Below are positions 54,056 through 61,001 of a stretch of 64,000 bases of DNA, in pieces; positions within the stretch are counted from its first letter, which is position 1; every line of letters begins with the position of its first letter. Origin of the DNA: Methylibium sp964616015 (GTDB lineage Bacteria > Pseudomonadota > Gammaproteobacteria > Burkholderiales > Burkholderiaceae_C). The notes beneath the pieces were generated by a model. That model made no database searches. It saw only the letters and a program-made list of their open reading frames with translations, and was not told where the DNA came from. The stretch is from the NCBI GenBank assembly GCA_964616015.1, contig CAZTTC010000001.1:4345-68344 (forward strand). Direction: 5' to 3'. A program made the position numbers and the translations under genes.

Positions 54056-54453
54056 GCCTGACTCTCCTTCAGGTGGAAGACCTCGACGCCGACCGCCGCG
54101 CAGTCGGCATAGACGTCGGGCTTGCTCGTCGCCACGCGCACGGCGCGCACCTGCGGGTGGGCCAGCATGCGCGCCGCGATGTCGTCACACAGCGTCTCCT
54201 GCAGGCCCACGTGGCCCTGGGCCACGCGCTCGGCGATCACCGTGCGGATGAAGTCGTAGTCCACGACCTCGTCGAGGCGGTCGTGGCGCGGCGTCGACGC
54301 GGCCAGCGGCACGAACAGGTCCACGTCGATCAGCAGCCGCTGCGGACCGTGGCGCTCGAAGTCGTGGATGCCGATGCGCACCGCCAGCTCGTAGGCTTGC
54401 AGAAAGACCCGGCGGCAGCCGGCCAGCTGCGGGTGCAGCAGCGGACTCGTCAC
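54052..54453 (-). CDS. folB: Dihydroneopterin aldolase
   Basis: A 133-residue folate-pathway enzyme releasing glycolaldehyde from dihydroneopterin. Family marks are VFLQAYELAVRIGIHDFERHGPQRLLIDVDL (with the catalytic region around the conserved Glu) and the VDYDFIRTVI and VRVATSKPDVY segments. The start is a GTG at 54451-54453, one base after the stop of the folM-like SDR (TGAGGTG), which indicates coupling. The overlap with ttcA downstream is also 4 bases. Confidence 0.9.
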   Translation of the reverse strand: MTSPLLHPQLAGCRRVFLQAYELAVRIGIHDFERHGPQRLLIDVDLFVPLAASTPRHDRLDEVVDYDFIRTVIAERVAQGHVGLQETLCDDIAARMLAHPQVRAVRVATSKPDVYADCAAVGVEVFHLKESQA

Positions 54454-54454
54454 C

Positions 54455-55234
54455 TCAGGCCCCCTGGCGCGCCAGAAACAGCACGTCACGCGGCTGCGCC
54501 GCGAGATGCTGGCCGCCATCGACCAGCAGGCTGGTGCCGGTGATCGCCGGCGACTCGATCAGGAAGCGCACCGCGCGGGCCACGTCCTCGGGGGTCGACG
54601 CGCGCTGCAGCGGCGTCATCGCGTGCGAACGCGCGAACTCGGCCTCGGTCATCGGGCCCGAGGGTAGCGTCACGCCGGGCGCGACGCCGACGACGCGCAG
54701 GACCGGCGCCAAGGCCTGCGCCAGCAGCGTCGTGGCGGCCTCGAGCGCGGCCTTGGACAGCGTGTAGGAGAGGTGGTCCGGGTTGGGATTCCACAGCTTC
54801 TGATCGAGCAGGTTGACGACGCAGCCGCGCCGGTCCGCGGCCTTCAGGTGCTCGAACAGGCCGCGCGCCAGCAGCAGCGGGGCGGCGGTGTTGACCTGCC
54901 AGTGCGCGGCCATCGAGGCCTGGCTGAAGTCGGCGACGCTGTCGTACTCGAACACCGAGGCGTTGTTGACGACCGCATCGACGCGACCCATCGTCGCCGC
55001 GACCGTCGGCAGCAGCTCGCGGCACGCCGCCTCGTCGGCCAGGTCGGCGACGAAGGCCTCGGCGCGGGCCCCGAGCCCACGCAGCTCGCGGAGCGTCGCG
55101 TTCACCTCGTCGCCGAGGCGATGCCCATGGACCGCCACGTCGTGACCGTGGCTCGCCAGCTCGAGCGCGATCGCCCGGCCGACGCGACGGGCCGAGCCGG
55201 TGACCAGAACGACGGGGCGCGGGGGGGCATTCAT
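54455..55234 (-). CDS. FolM/pteridine-reductase-like SDR
   Basis: A 259-residue short-chain reductase. TGSARRVGRAIALELASHGHDVAVHGHR has the Arg-containing cofactor motif typical of pteridine reductases and E. coli FolM. NNAS and S-Y-x3-K (SYTLSKAA) complete the active site. Its position directly upstream of folB with one-base spacing supports a role in reducing pterins such as dihydromonapterin. The ATG at 55232-55234 is only about 20 bp from the divergent methyltransferase start. Confidence 0.85.
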   Translation of the reverse strand: MNAPPRPVVLVTGSARRVGRAIALELASHGHDVAVHGHRLGDEVNATLRELRGLGARAEAFVADLADEAACRELLPTVAATMGRVDAVVNNASVFEYDSVADFSQASMAAHWQVNTAAPLLLARGLFEHLKAADRRGCVVNLLDQKLWNPNPDHLSYTLSKAALEAATTLLAQALAPVLRVVGVAPGVTLPSGPMTEAEFARSHAMTPLQRASTPEDVARAVRFLIESPAITGTSLLVDGGQHLAAQPRDVLFLARQGA

Positions 55235-55254
55235 GCCTGCGGGACAATCGGTGC

Positions 55255-56400
55255 GTGGAAACGACGCTCGTCAGTGTAGCCAGCGCCCCTGCGACGACGC
55301 CGTGCGGGGACTTGGCCCGGCGCATCGCGGACGAGATCGACCGCGCCGGCGGCTGGATCGGCTTCGAGCGCTACATGGAGCTGGCGCTCTACGCGCCCGG
55401 CCTCGGTTACTACGCGCGCGGTGACCGCCAGTTCGGCACGTTGCCGGGCTCGGGCAGCGACTTCGTCACCGCGCCCGAGCTGAGCCCGCTGTTCGGCCGC
55501 GCGCTGGCACGCCAGCTCGCGCAGGCCCTGGCCGCCACGGGCACGCGCGAGGTCTGGGAGTTCGGCGCGGGCTCGGGGGCGCTGGCCGCGCAGTTGCTGG
55601 ACGCGCTGGGCGGGCAGATCGACCGCTACGTGATCGTCGACCTGTCGGGCGCGCTGCGCCAGCGGCAGCAGCGCACGCTCGCCGCCCGCGTGCCGGCGCA
55701 CGCGGCCAAGGCCGTCTGGCTGGACCGCCTGCCGACCAGGATCGAGGGCGTGGTGGTCGGCAACGAGGTGCTCGACGCGATGCCGGTGGCGCTGCTGCAC
55801 TTCGACGGCCTGCAATGGCTGGAGCGCGGCGTCGCGCTCGGCACCGAAGGCCGCTTCGTCTTCGCCGACCGGCCGACGACGCTGCGCCCTCCACTGTCAA
55901 CGCAGGCAGTGCCCGGCACCACGACCGAATTGCAACGCCAGGGCGAGGCCTTCGTGCGCACGGTGGCATCGACGCTCGGGTGCGGTGCCGCGTTCTTCAT
56001 CGACTACGGCTTCCCAGAAGCCGAGTTCCACCACCCGCAGCGCACCGGCGGCACGCTGATGTGCCATCGCGCGCACCGGGCCGACGCCGACCCCCTGGCC
56101 GATCCGGGCCAGAAGGACATCACGGCGCATGTCGACTTCACCGGCATCGCGCTGGCCGGCCAGGACACCGGCCTGGCGGTACTGGGCTACACCAGCCAGG
56201 CGCGCTTCCTGATCAACTGCGGCCTGCCAGCGGACCTCGAGGCGGCGGTGACGGCGGGCGACTGGCGCACGGTCGCGGCAGCGCAGAAGCTGCTGAACGA
56301 GCACGAGATGGGCGAGCTCTTCAAGGTGATCGGCTTTGCAGCCGGCACGCCCTTCGAGGCCATCGGCTTTGCCGACGGCGACCGCAGCCACCGGCTCTGA
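55255..56400 (+). CDS. MidA-family SAM-dependent methyltransferase
   Basis: A 381-residue class I methyltransferase of the MidA/NDUFAF7 (COG1565) family. Landmarks are GFERYMELALYAPGLGYYARG near the N-terminus, the SAM-binding EFGAGSGALAAQLLDAL, and GNEVLDAMPVALLHF. In mitochondria the homologue methylates an arginine in complex I; the bacterial substrate is not established. The start is a GTG at 55255. The gene faces away from the folM-like gene with only 20 bp between the starts. Confidence 0.9.
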   Translation: METTLVSVASAPATTPCGDLARRIADEIDRAGGWIGFERYMELALYAPGLGYYARGDRQFGTLPGSGSDFVTAPELSPLFGRALARQLAQALAATGTREVWEFGAGSGALAAQLLDALGGQIDRYVIVDLSGALRQRQQRTLAARVPAHAAKAVWLDRLPTRIEGVVVGNEVLDAMPVALLHFDGLQWLERGVALGTEGRFVFADRPTTLRPPLSTQAVPGTTTELQRQGEAFVRTVASTLGCGAAFFIDYGFPEAEFHHPQRTGGTLMCHRAHRADADPLADPGQKDITAHVDFTGIALAGQDTGLAVLGYTSQARFLINCGLPADLEAAVTAGDWRTVAAAQKLLNEHEMGELFKVIGFAAGTPFEAIGFADGDRSHRL

Positions 56401-56403
56401 CAC

Positions 56404-56598
56404 ATGCTGCGCTGGCTGCTCGTCGTGGTGCTGGCCCTGGTGGTCTTCAACCTGCTGCGCCCCTGGCTGGAGCGGGTCGGCCTCGGCCGCCTGCCGGGCG
56501 ACCTGCAGTTCCGGCTGGGCGGTCGCCTGTGGTCGCTGCCGATCGCCAGCACGCTGGTGCTGAGCCTGATCGCGATGCTGATCGGCCTGCTGCTCTGA
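56404..56598 (+). CDS. DUF2905 small membrane protein
   Basis: A 64-residue protein with two transmembrane helices (about 2-18 and 45-63) joined by WLERVGLGRLPGDLQFRLGGRLWSLP, where GRLPGD is the hallmark of DUF2905. Function is unknown. It starts 3 bases after the methyltransferase stop, so both are on one message. Confidence 0.85.
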   Translation: MLRWLLVVVLALVVFNLLRPWLERVGLGRLPGDLQFRLGGRLWSLPIASTLVLSLIAMLIGLLL

Positions 56599-56607
56599 GG
56601 CGCCGCG

Positions 56608-57006
56608 TCAGCGCGAAATCAGCCAGCCCTGCCCGCACTGGCGGCAGCACACGCTGACGGCGTCGCGTGCCGGCTGCTGATCGGCCGTCACGTCGAAGCG
56701 CGCATAGGTCTGGCATCGGGGGCAGACGGCCTGGTTGGCAACGGTCTCGGCGTTCATCAGCCGGTAGAGGTAGCGCCGCAACGCCCAGCCGCCGATCAGT
56801 GCCGACAGCAGCACCGCCAGCAGGGCCGTCAGTTGATCGAACCACGGATCCTGGCGGCTGTAGACCTCGAAGCCGCCCAGCAGACCCAGCGCGGACAGCA
56901 CCGTCAGCACGAGGTGGGCATGACCGGAGATGAGCTCGCGCTCGTACCACTTGCGGAATCCGCGCCGGCGGATGCCTTCGCTGAGCTCGGAACGCCACGT
57001 GCCCAT
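56608..57006 (-). CDS. Membrane protein with C-terminal zinc ribbon
   Basis: A 132-residue protein of unknown family. Two transmembrane helices lie near 30-45 and 60-78. The C-terminus holds two paired-cysteine knuckles (VCPRCQTY and VCCRQCGQGWL), a likely zinc ribbon on the cytoplasmic side. The start ATG at 57006 is chosen over a longer reading from 57054. It is convergent with the DUF2905 gene. Confidence 0.68.
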   Translation of the reverse strand: MGTWRSELSEGIRRRGFRKWYERELISGHAHLVLTVLSALGLLGGFEVYSRQDPWFDQLTALLAVLLSALIGGWALRRYLYRLMNAETVANQAVCPRCQTYARFDVTADQQPARDAVSVCCRQCGQGWLISR

Positions 57007-57097
57007 CACCCCCCCCGCTCGGCCTGCATCTGGACCGGGCCGATGCTGGCACAAACGGCCGGCTGGCGCTGCGTGACCCGCTATACTCCCGGGCCTT

Positions 57098-57174
<77 letters not shown>

Positions 57175-57210
57175 AGACAAGGTCCGTCGGCTTCCGCCAA
57201 GGTCCACGAA

Positions 57211-57243
57211 AGCCCCGGTTCTCCTATGAGCCGGGGCTTTTTT
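57211..57243 (+). terminator. Rho-independent terminator after tRNA-Met
   Basis: AGCCCCGG (57211-57218) and CCGGGGCT (57231-57238) form a perfect 8-bp stem with a 12-nt loop, followed by a run of T to 57243. It would end tRNA transcription before the integrase gene. Confidence 0.85.
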
Positions 57244-57288
57244 CTTCCGCCGGCGTCCGTACTCTTCCGCCCGCATCCGGTCTCAGCT

Positions 57289-57336
57289 GGGGGCATTATT
57301 GGGGGCATTTCGTACCCGCCGAATTCGGATGCCCCC
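57289..57336. promoter_or_regulatory. GGGGGCAT repeats in integrase leader
   Basis: GGGGGCAT occurs at 57289-57296 and 57301-57308 as direct repeats, with the inverse ATGCCCCC at 57329-57336, two bases before the integrase ATG. They may be arm-type integrase sites or an RNA hairpin over the ribosome site. Confidence 0.45.
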
Positions 57337-57338
57337 AG

Positions 57339-58580
57339 ATGGCCCTGACCGCAGTTCAGATCCGAAACGCAAAGCCAGAGGCGAAGCCCTATCGCATGTT
57401 CGATGGTGAAGGGCTGTATCTCGAGGTCACTCCGACAGGTGGTCGGCTGTGGCGCCTCAAGTACCGCTTCGGTGGCAAGGAGAAGCGACTCGCGATCGGT
57501 CAGTACCCAGCCCTGTCGCTGGCCGATGCGAGGCAACGCGCGCAGGAAGCCCGTCGCGGCTTGGTCGACGGCATCGATCCCGGCCTGGCCAAGCAAGCCG
57601 CCAAGGCTGCTCGAGCAGCGGGCGTGGCCAACGCCTTCGAGGCGCTCGCCCGCGAGTGGCACGCGACCAAGCGCGACAGCTGGTCAACGACGTACGCCGA
57701 GAAGGTGCTCCGTCGCCTTGAGCTCGATGTCTTTCCTTGGCTCGGCCGGCGGCCGATCGCCGACATCGAGCCGCCCGAGCTGCTGGCCGTGTTGCGACGG
57801 AGCGAGAGCCGAGGAGCGCTAGAGACGACCAGGCGCAACCTCGAGGCGTGCAGTCAGATCTTCCGGTACGCGATCGCGACGGGCCGAGCGAAGTCCGATC
57901 CAACACGCGATCTCAAGGGCGCGCTCAAGACTCCGATCGCTACGCCGTTTGCTGCAATCACCGACCCGGTGAGGCTGGGAGAACTGCTTCGCGCGATCGA
58001 TGGCTACCAAGGCAGCGCCATCGTGCGCGCTGCGGTCAAGCTGACGCCACTGCTGCTGCTGCGACCGACCGAGCTGCGGGCCAGCCCGTGGGTCGACTTC
58101 GACCTGGACGAGGCCGTACTGCGTGTCGCGAGCCTACGAATGAAGCGTGGCCGTGCCGGGAAGCTGCACGGGCCACCACATCTGGTGCCGCTGCCGACGC
58201 AGGCGGTCGAGATCCTGCGAGACCTGCACGCGCTGACCGGGCACGGCACGCTTGCCTTCCCTGGCCAGCGGCACCGCGATCGACCAATCAGCGAGAACAC
58301 GGTCAACGCCGCGCTGCGCGCGCTCGGCTACCCCGGGGACGTACAGACCGCGCACGGCTTTCGCGCCACGGCTCGGACGATGCTCGAGGAGCGGCTCGGC
58401 GTCGCGCCTGCCGTGATCGAGGCCCAGCTTGCGCACGATGTGCCCGACGCCCTCGGGCGTAGCTACAACCGCACCGAGTTCCTCGACCAGCGTCGACGAA
58501 TGATGCAGGTGTGGGCCGACTACCTGGACCAGCTGCGCCAAGGCGCCAAGGTCGTGCCCTTTCCCGGGGCTGCTGCCTAA
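57339..58580 (+). CDS. int: P4-type tyrosine integrase
   Basis: A 413-residue tyrosine recombinase. The N-terminal arm-binding domain (DUF4102) begins LTAVQIRNAKPEAKPYRMFDGEGLYLEVTPTGGRLWRLKYR, followed by a SAM-like core-binding domain (about 100-200). The catalytic residues are R242 (LLLRPTELR), H339 and R342 (HGFR), H366 (QLAHD) and the nucleophile Y376 (SYNRTEF). All are present, so it should be active. It integrates and excises the element at the tRNA gene 164 bp upstream. The start ATG at 57339 immediately follows repeats that could regulate it. Confidence 0.95.
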   Translation: MALTAVQIRNAKPEAKPYRMFDGEGLYLEVTPTGGRLWRLKYRFGGKEKRLAIGQYPALSLADARQRAQEARRGLVDGIDPGLAKQAAKAARAAGVANAFEALAREWHATKRDSWSTTYAEKVLRRLELDVFPWLGRRPIADIEPPELLAVLRRSESRGALETTRRNLEACSQIFRYAIATGRAKSDPTRDLKGALKTPIATPFAAITDPVRLGELLRAIDGYQGSAIVRAAVKLTPLLLLRPTELRASPWVDFDLDEAVLRVASLRMKRGRAGKLHGPPHLVPLPTQAVEILRDLHALTGHGTLAFPGQRHRDRPISENTVNAALRALGYPGDVQTAHGFRATARTMLEERLGVAPAVIEAQLAHDVPDALGRSYNRTEFLDQRRRMMQVWADYLDQLRQGAKVVPFPGAAA

Positions 58581-58696
58581 CGCAGCGTCATCAGCGAAGC
58601 ATGGTCGGCCGCCTGGTGGTGGTGGCAGGGGGTTCCCTTCGCGCGCCGCGTCGATGGTCGCGCATCCGAATTTCGACTTTGCGTCGCTGATTCAGC

Positions 58697-58822
58697 GGGA
58701 ACGGCGGGAACACCCTCCATGGAGTTGCTGGAAAGTCGTTGCGGCATGCGGACTTAGGCATGTCTGGCGACTGCAAACGCAGCGGGAACACGAACGGGAA
58801 CAGCGGGAACATCAACGGGAAC
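58697..58822. repeat. GGGAAC short repeats
   Basis: Six copies of GGGAAC start at 58697, 58706, 58784, 58796, 58805 and 58817, usually as CGGGAACA. The last four are spaced 12, 9 and 12 bp, near one helical turn, so a protein could bind them on one face of the DNA. Confidence 0.6.
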
Positions 58823-59230
58823 AAGAGAGTGAGTTAGATGAGAGATCTCTTCTTCCCATAGCTCAGGCTTTGCGTCGTCCCTGCCCTCGTTGAGCAGCTG
58901 GCCTGGTCAGAGCTGGCAGAGGGGGGGGTGGTCGAATCTTTTGAAGGCGACCCCCGGAAACCGAACGCGTCGTCCTTTTTTTGCGCGCGCACATTTGGAG
59001 TGGGGGGGGGTAGCGAGGCGCCAGGCCAAGGGTTCGAGCTGGCCTCAGCGCAGCCAGGTCGCGGGCTTGAGCTGGCGTCGGTGCAGCGGGCCCGACAAAC
59101 GCCGGGCGAAAGCATCGCCGCGCCCTTGGTGACCGTCTGGCGTCGCGCAACGACGAGTGCCACTGTTGGAATCGGCGCGACGAAAGATTCCCTCGGCGCC
59201 CCACCCCGCCGCCGCCGGCCAGTCGAGCTC

Positions 59231-59246
59231 GTCCAGACGTCTGGAC
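59231..59246. promoter_or_regulatory. 16-bp palindromic operator, copy 1
   Basis: GTCCAGACGTCTGGAC is a perfect palindrome about 45 bp upstream of the LexA box and 100 bp upstream of the gene at 59348. It matches the palindrome at 59665 except at two symmetrical positions. Confidence 0.6.
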
Positions 59247-59291
59247 TTCGTCGACGGGGCCTTAATGCCCGTTCCTGCTTGCCCTGATATA

Positions 59292-59307
59292 CTGTACGCA
59301 CATACAG
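59292..59307. promoter_or_regulatory. LexA (SOS) box over -10 element
   Basis: CTGTACGCACATACAG fits the LexA consensus CTGT-N8-ACAG exactly. It overlaps a -10-like TATACT (59288-59293) and lies 40 bp before the ATG at 59348, so LexA would block this promoter until DNA damage. Confidence 0.68.
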
Positions 59308-59347
59308 CTTTCGCCCTCGACTGGCGGTGGGCGCTACGGAGGTTGCG

Positions 59348-59650
59348 ATGGCGAACGGACACCAGATCGGGAAGAGCGACTTGCAGCGGCGTGACTACAG
59401 CTGGCGCGCTCAACCGCCCGACGACGCAAGGGTCAGGGGCTTCCCGGACGATGTGCTGCTCGATGCCGACGAAGGGTACGAGGTGCTTGACTTCATCAAC
59501 CGCTTCCAGCGCGCGCACGATCGCAACGGTGAGCCGTTGACTCGAGACGACGCGCTTCGTGTCGAGCGGCTCCTGCAGCGCAAACCAGGCAACGTGCGCA
59601 GCCATCGCCGTGTGACTGAATGGGTGCTCGCGAACTGGTCGAACGGCTAG
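59348..59650 (+). CDS. SOS-regulated small protein, unknown
   Basis: A 100-residue soluble acidic-to-neutral protein with no family I recognise. It begins MANGHQIGKSDLQRRDYSWRAQPPDD, has a predicted helix in VLLDADEGYEVLDFINRFQRAHD, then LTRDDALRVERLLQRKPGNVRSHRRVTEWVLANW. The ribosome site ACGGAGG lies 5 bases before the ATG at 59348. Its promoter carries a LexA box over the -10, and a palindrome shared with the next operon lies upstream. DNA-damage control in a mobile element suggests a role in excision, anti-repression or stress response; that is inference. Confidence 0.7.
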   Translation: MANGHQIGKSDLQRRDYSWRAQPPDDARVRGFPDDVLLDADEGYEVLDFINRFQRAHDRNGEPLTRDDALRVERLLQRKPGNVRSHRRVTEWVLANWSNG

Positions 59651-59664
59651 GCGGTAGCAAGCTT

Positions 59665-59680
59665 GTCCAGGCGCCTGGAC
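59665..59680. promoter_or_regulatory. 16-bp palindromic operator, copy 2
   Basis: GTCCAGGCGCCTGGAC is a perfect palindrome 72 bp upstream of the antitoxin-like gene. Together with 59231-59246 it defines GTCCAG[AG]CG[TC]CTGGAC. Toxin-antitoxin operons usually bind their own antitoxin at such palindromes. Confidence 0.65.
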
Positions 59681-59752
59681 TGGCTACACTGCGGCGAACT
59701 TCGGGCCCGGGGTAACCGGCTGATCGACGGAGGATTCGCAGGGGGATCGCGC

Positions 59753-60472
59753 GTGCAAACACTGGGGCTTGGCCTCTACACGCTCTCGGAGGCCGCAACA
59801 CTTGTCGGTGCCGAGAAGCGCTCTATAAAGCGCTGGCTCTTTGGGTACGACTACAGCCGCAAGACGACCGACGGCAAGGTATCCAGTCACTCCGACCCGC
59901 TCTGGCAGACACAGTACACCTCCGAAGAACTGAACGAGCCGGTCGTCGGCTTCCATGATCTGCTGGAGCTGCGCATCGTCCATCGGTTCGTCGAGTGCGG
60001 CGTTCCGCTCATCGTCGTGCGTCGCTGCCTCAACACGGCACGGGAGATGTTCGGCAGCGACTACCCGCTGAGCCGCCAGCGCTTCGCGACCGACGGCGAG
60101 ACCATCTACCACCAGGCTGTCGTCGACGCAGCGAGCGGTGACGAGCCGGAAGCCGGCATGCTCAACCTGAAGAGTCGCCAGTACGCCTTTCGCTCGATCA
60201 TCAGAGACTCGCTGTATGCCGGCATCGAGTACGGCAAGGCCGGCGCGACGCGTTGGTTCCCTCAGGCGCGCAGCCGCGTCATCGTGCTTGACCCTGCCAT
60301 GCAGTTCGGTCATCCAGCGCTGGTGCAGAGCGGCGTTCCTACGGCCTCGATCTATGCCAGCTTCCTGGCCGAGGGCCAGCAAGCAGCCAACGTGGCGCGC
60401 ATGTTCGAAGTGCCCGTCCGTGAAGTCACGGCGGCAGTGCGGTTCGAGGAACGCCTGCGCCAGGCCGCTTGA
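59753..60472 (+). CDS. VapB45-like antitoxin / DNA-binding protein
   Basis: A 239-residue protein resembling the large antitoxin VapB45 of Mycobacterium (Rv2018, also about 239 residues as I recall). The N-terminus LGLGLYTLSEAATLVGAEKRSIKRWLFGYDY is a MerR-like HTH. The middle FHDLLELRIVHRFVECGVPLIVVRRCLNTAREMFGSDYPL is typical. The end, AEGQQAANVARMFEVPVREVTAAVRFEERLR, looks like a DUF433-type HTH that could bind the toxin. The start is a GTG at 59753 with GGGGGA upstream. Its stop overlaps the toxin start, and a palindromic operator lies upstream, as expected for an autoregulated antitoxin. Confidence 0.75.
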   Translation: MQTLGLGLYTLSEAATLVGAEKRSIKRWLFGYDYSRKTTDGKVSSHSDPLWQTQYTSEELNEPVVGFHDLLELRIVHRFVECGVPLIVVRRCLNTAREMFGSDYPLSRQRFATDGETIYHQAVVDAASGDEPEAGMLNLKSRQYAFRSIIRDSLYAGIEYGKAGATRWFPQARSRVIVLDPAMQFGHPALVQSGVPTASIYASFLAEGQQAANVARMFEVPVREVTAAVRFEERLRQAA

Positions 60473-60873
60473 AGTTCATCTTCGACAACAACCTGCCGCC
60501 CAGCCTCGCGAGGGGGATCGGCGGGCTTTCGACCTTTGAGGGCGACATCGAGCAAGTGATCCCGCTGCGTGACAAGTTCCGGCCGAACGAAGACGACGTG
60601 GTGTGGCTGTCACAGCTAGCCACGGAGGGCGGTTGGATCGTCATCTCGATCGACCGCTTCAAGAAGTCGTCTGCCGAGCGGGAGCTGATGAGGCGCCAAG
60701 GATTGACGGTCTTCGTGCTCGATCCGCAGTGGAGCAAGCCCTATTGGCAACAGGCCGCGCAGTTGGTCCTGTGGTGGCCGAAGATCCTGAAGGTCGCTCG
60801 GCTGACGTCCCGCTCCGCGATGCGCGTGCCCTGGCGATTCACGAACAAGAGCACGTTCCAGCAGATCGGCTAG
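60469..60873 (+). CDS. VapC45-like PIN-domain toxin
   Basis: A 134-residue PIN-like ribonuclease toxin. Acidic residues of the site are visible at the N-terminus (KFIFDNNLPP), in the middle (NEDDVVWLSQLATEGGWIVISIDRF) and in the LDPQW region, matching the VapC45 PIN-like family (Rv2019-like). The start is a TTG at 60469 embedded in the antitoxin stop (TTGA). This weak, coupled start would keep toxin below antitoxin. Growth inhibition by RNA cleavage is the family function and has not been shown for this protein. Confidence 0.75.
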   Translation: MKFIFDNNLPPSLARGIGGLSTFEGDIEQVIPLRDKFRPNEDDVVWLSQLATEGGWIVISIDRFKKSSAERELMRRQGLTVFVLDPQWSKPYWQQAAQLVLWWPKILKVARLTSRSAMRVPWRFTNKSTFQQIG

Positions 60874-61001
60874 GGCAGCTTTCGCAGCCACGTGCCCTCG
60901 CACGCTGTCAGCAAGTTCACGAACAGCCCCGCTTGTGGGGGTCGCGTCACAGCATGCCCCGTGGGCAGAATCTGTGGAGCTGTGCAGGGAGACAACGAAC
61001 A

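Larger units (their letters stand above)
58581..59347. other. Long non-coding region of the element
   Basis: These 767 bases between the integrase and the next gene lack a convincing gene. They hold GGGAAC repeats (58697-58822), two G runs of eight or more (around 58921 and 59002), a 16-bp palindrome (59231) and a LexA box (59292). A frame at 58654-58893 reads across the repeats as Arg-Glu-His/Gln units but lacks a ribosome site. Confidence 0.55.

Noticed and set aside
58654..58893. A 79-codon frame across the GGGAAC repeats
   Set aside because: The Arg-Glu-His/Gln repeats follow from the DNA repeats, there is no ribosome site, and the minus strand is equally open. The repeats look non-coding.
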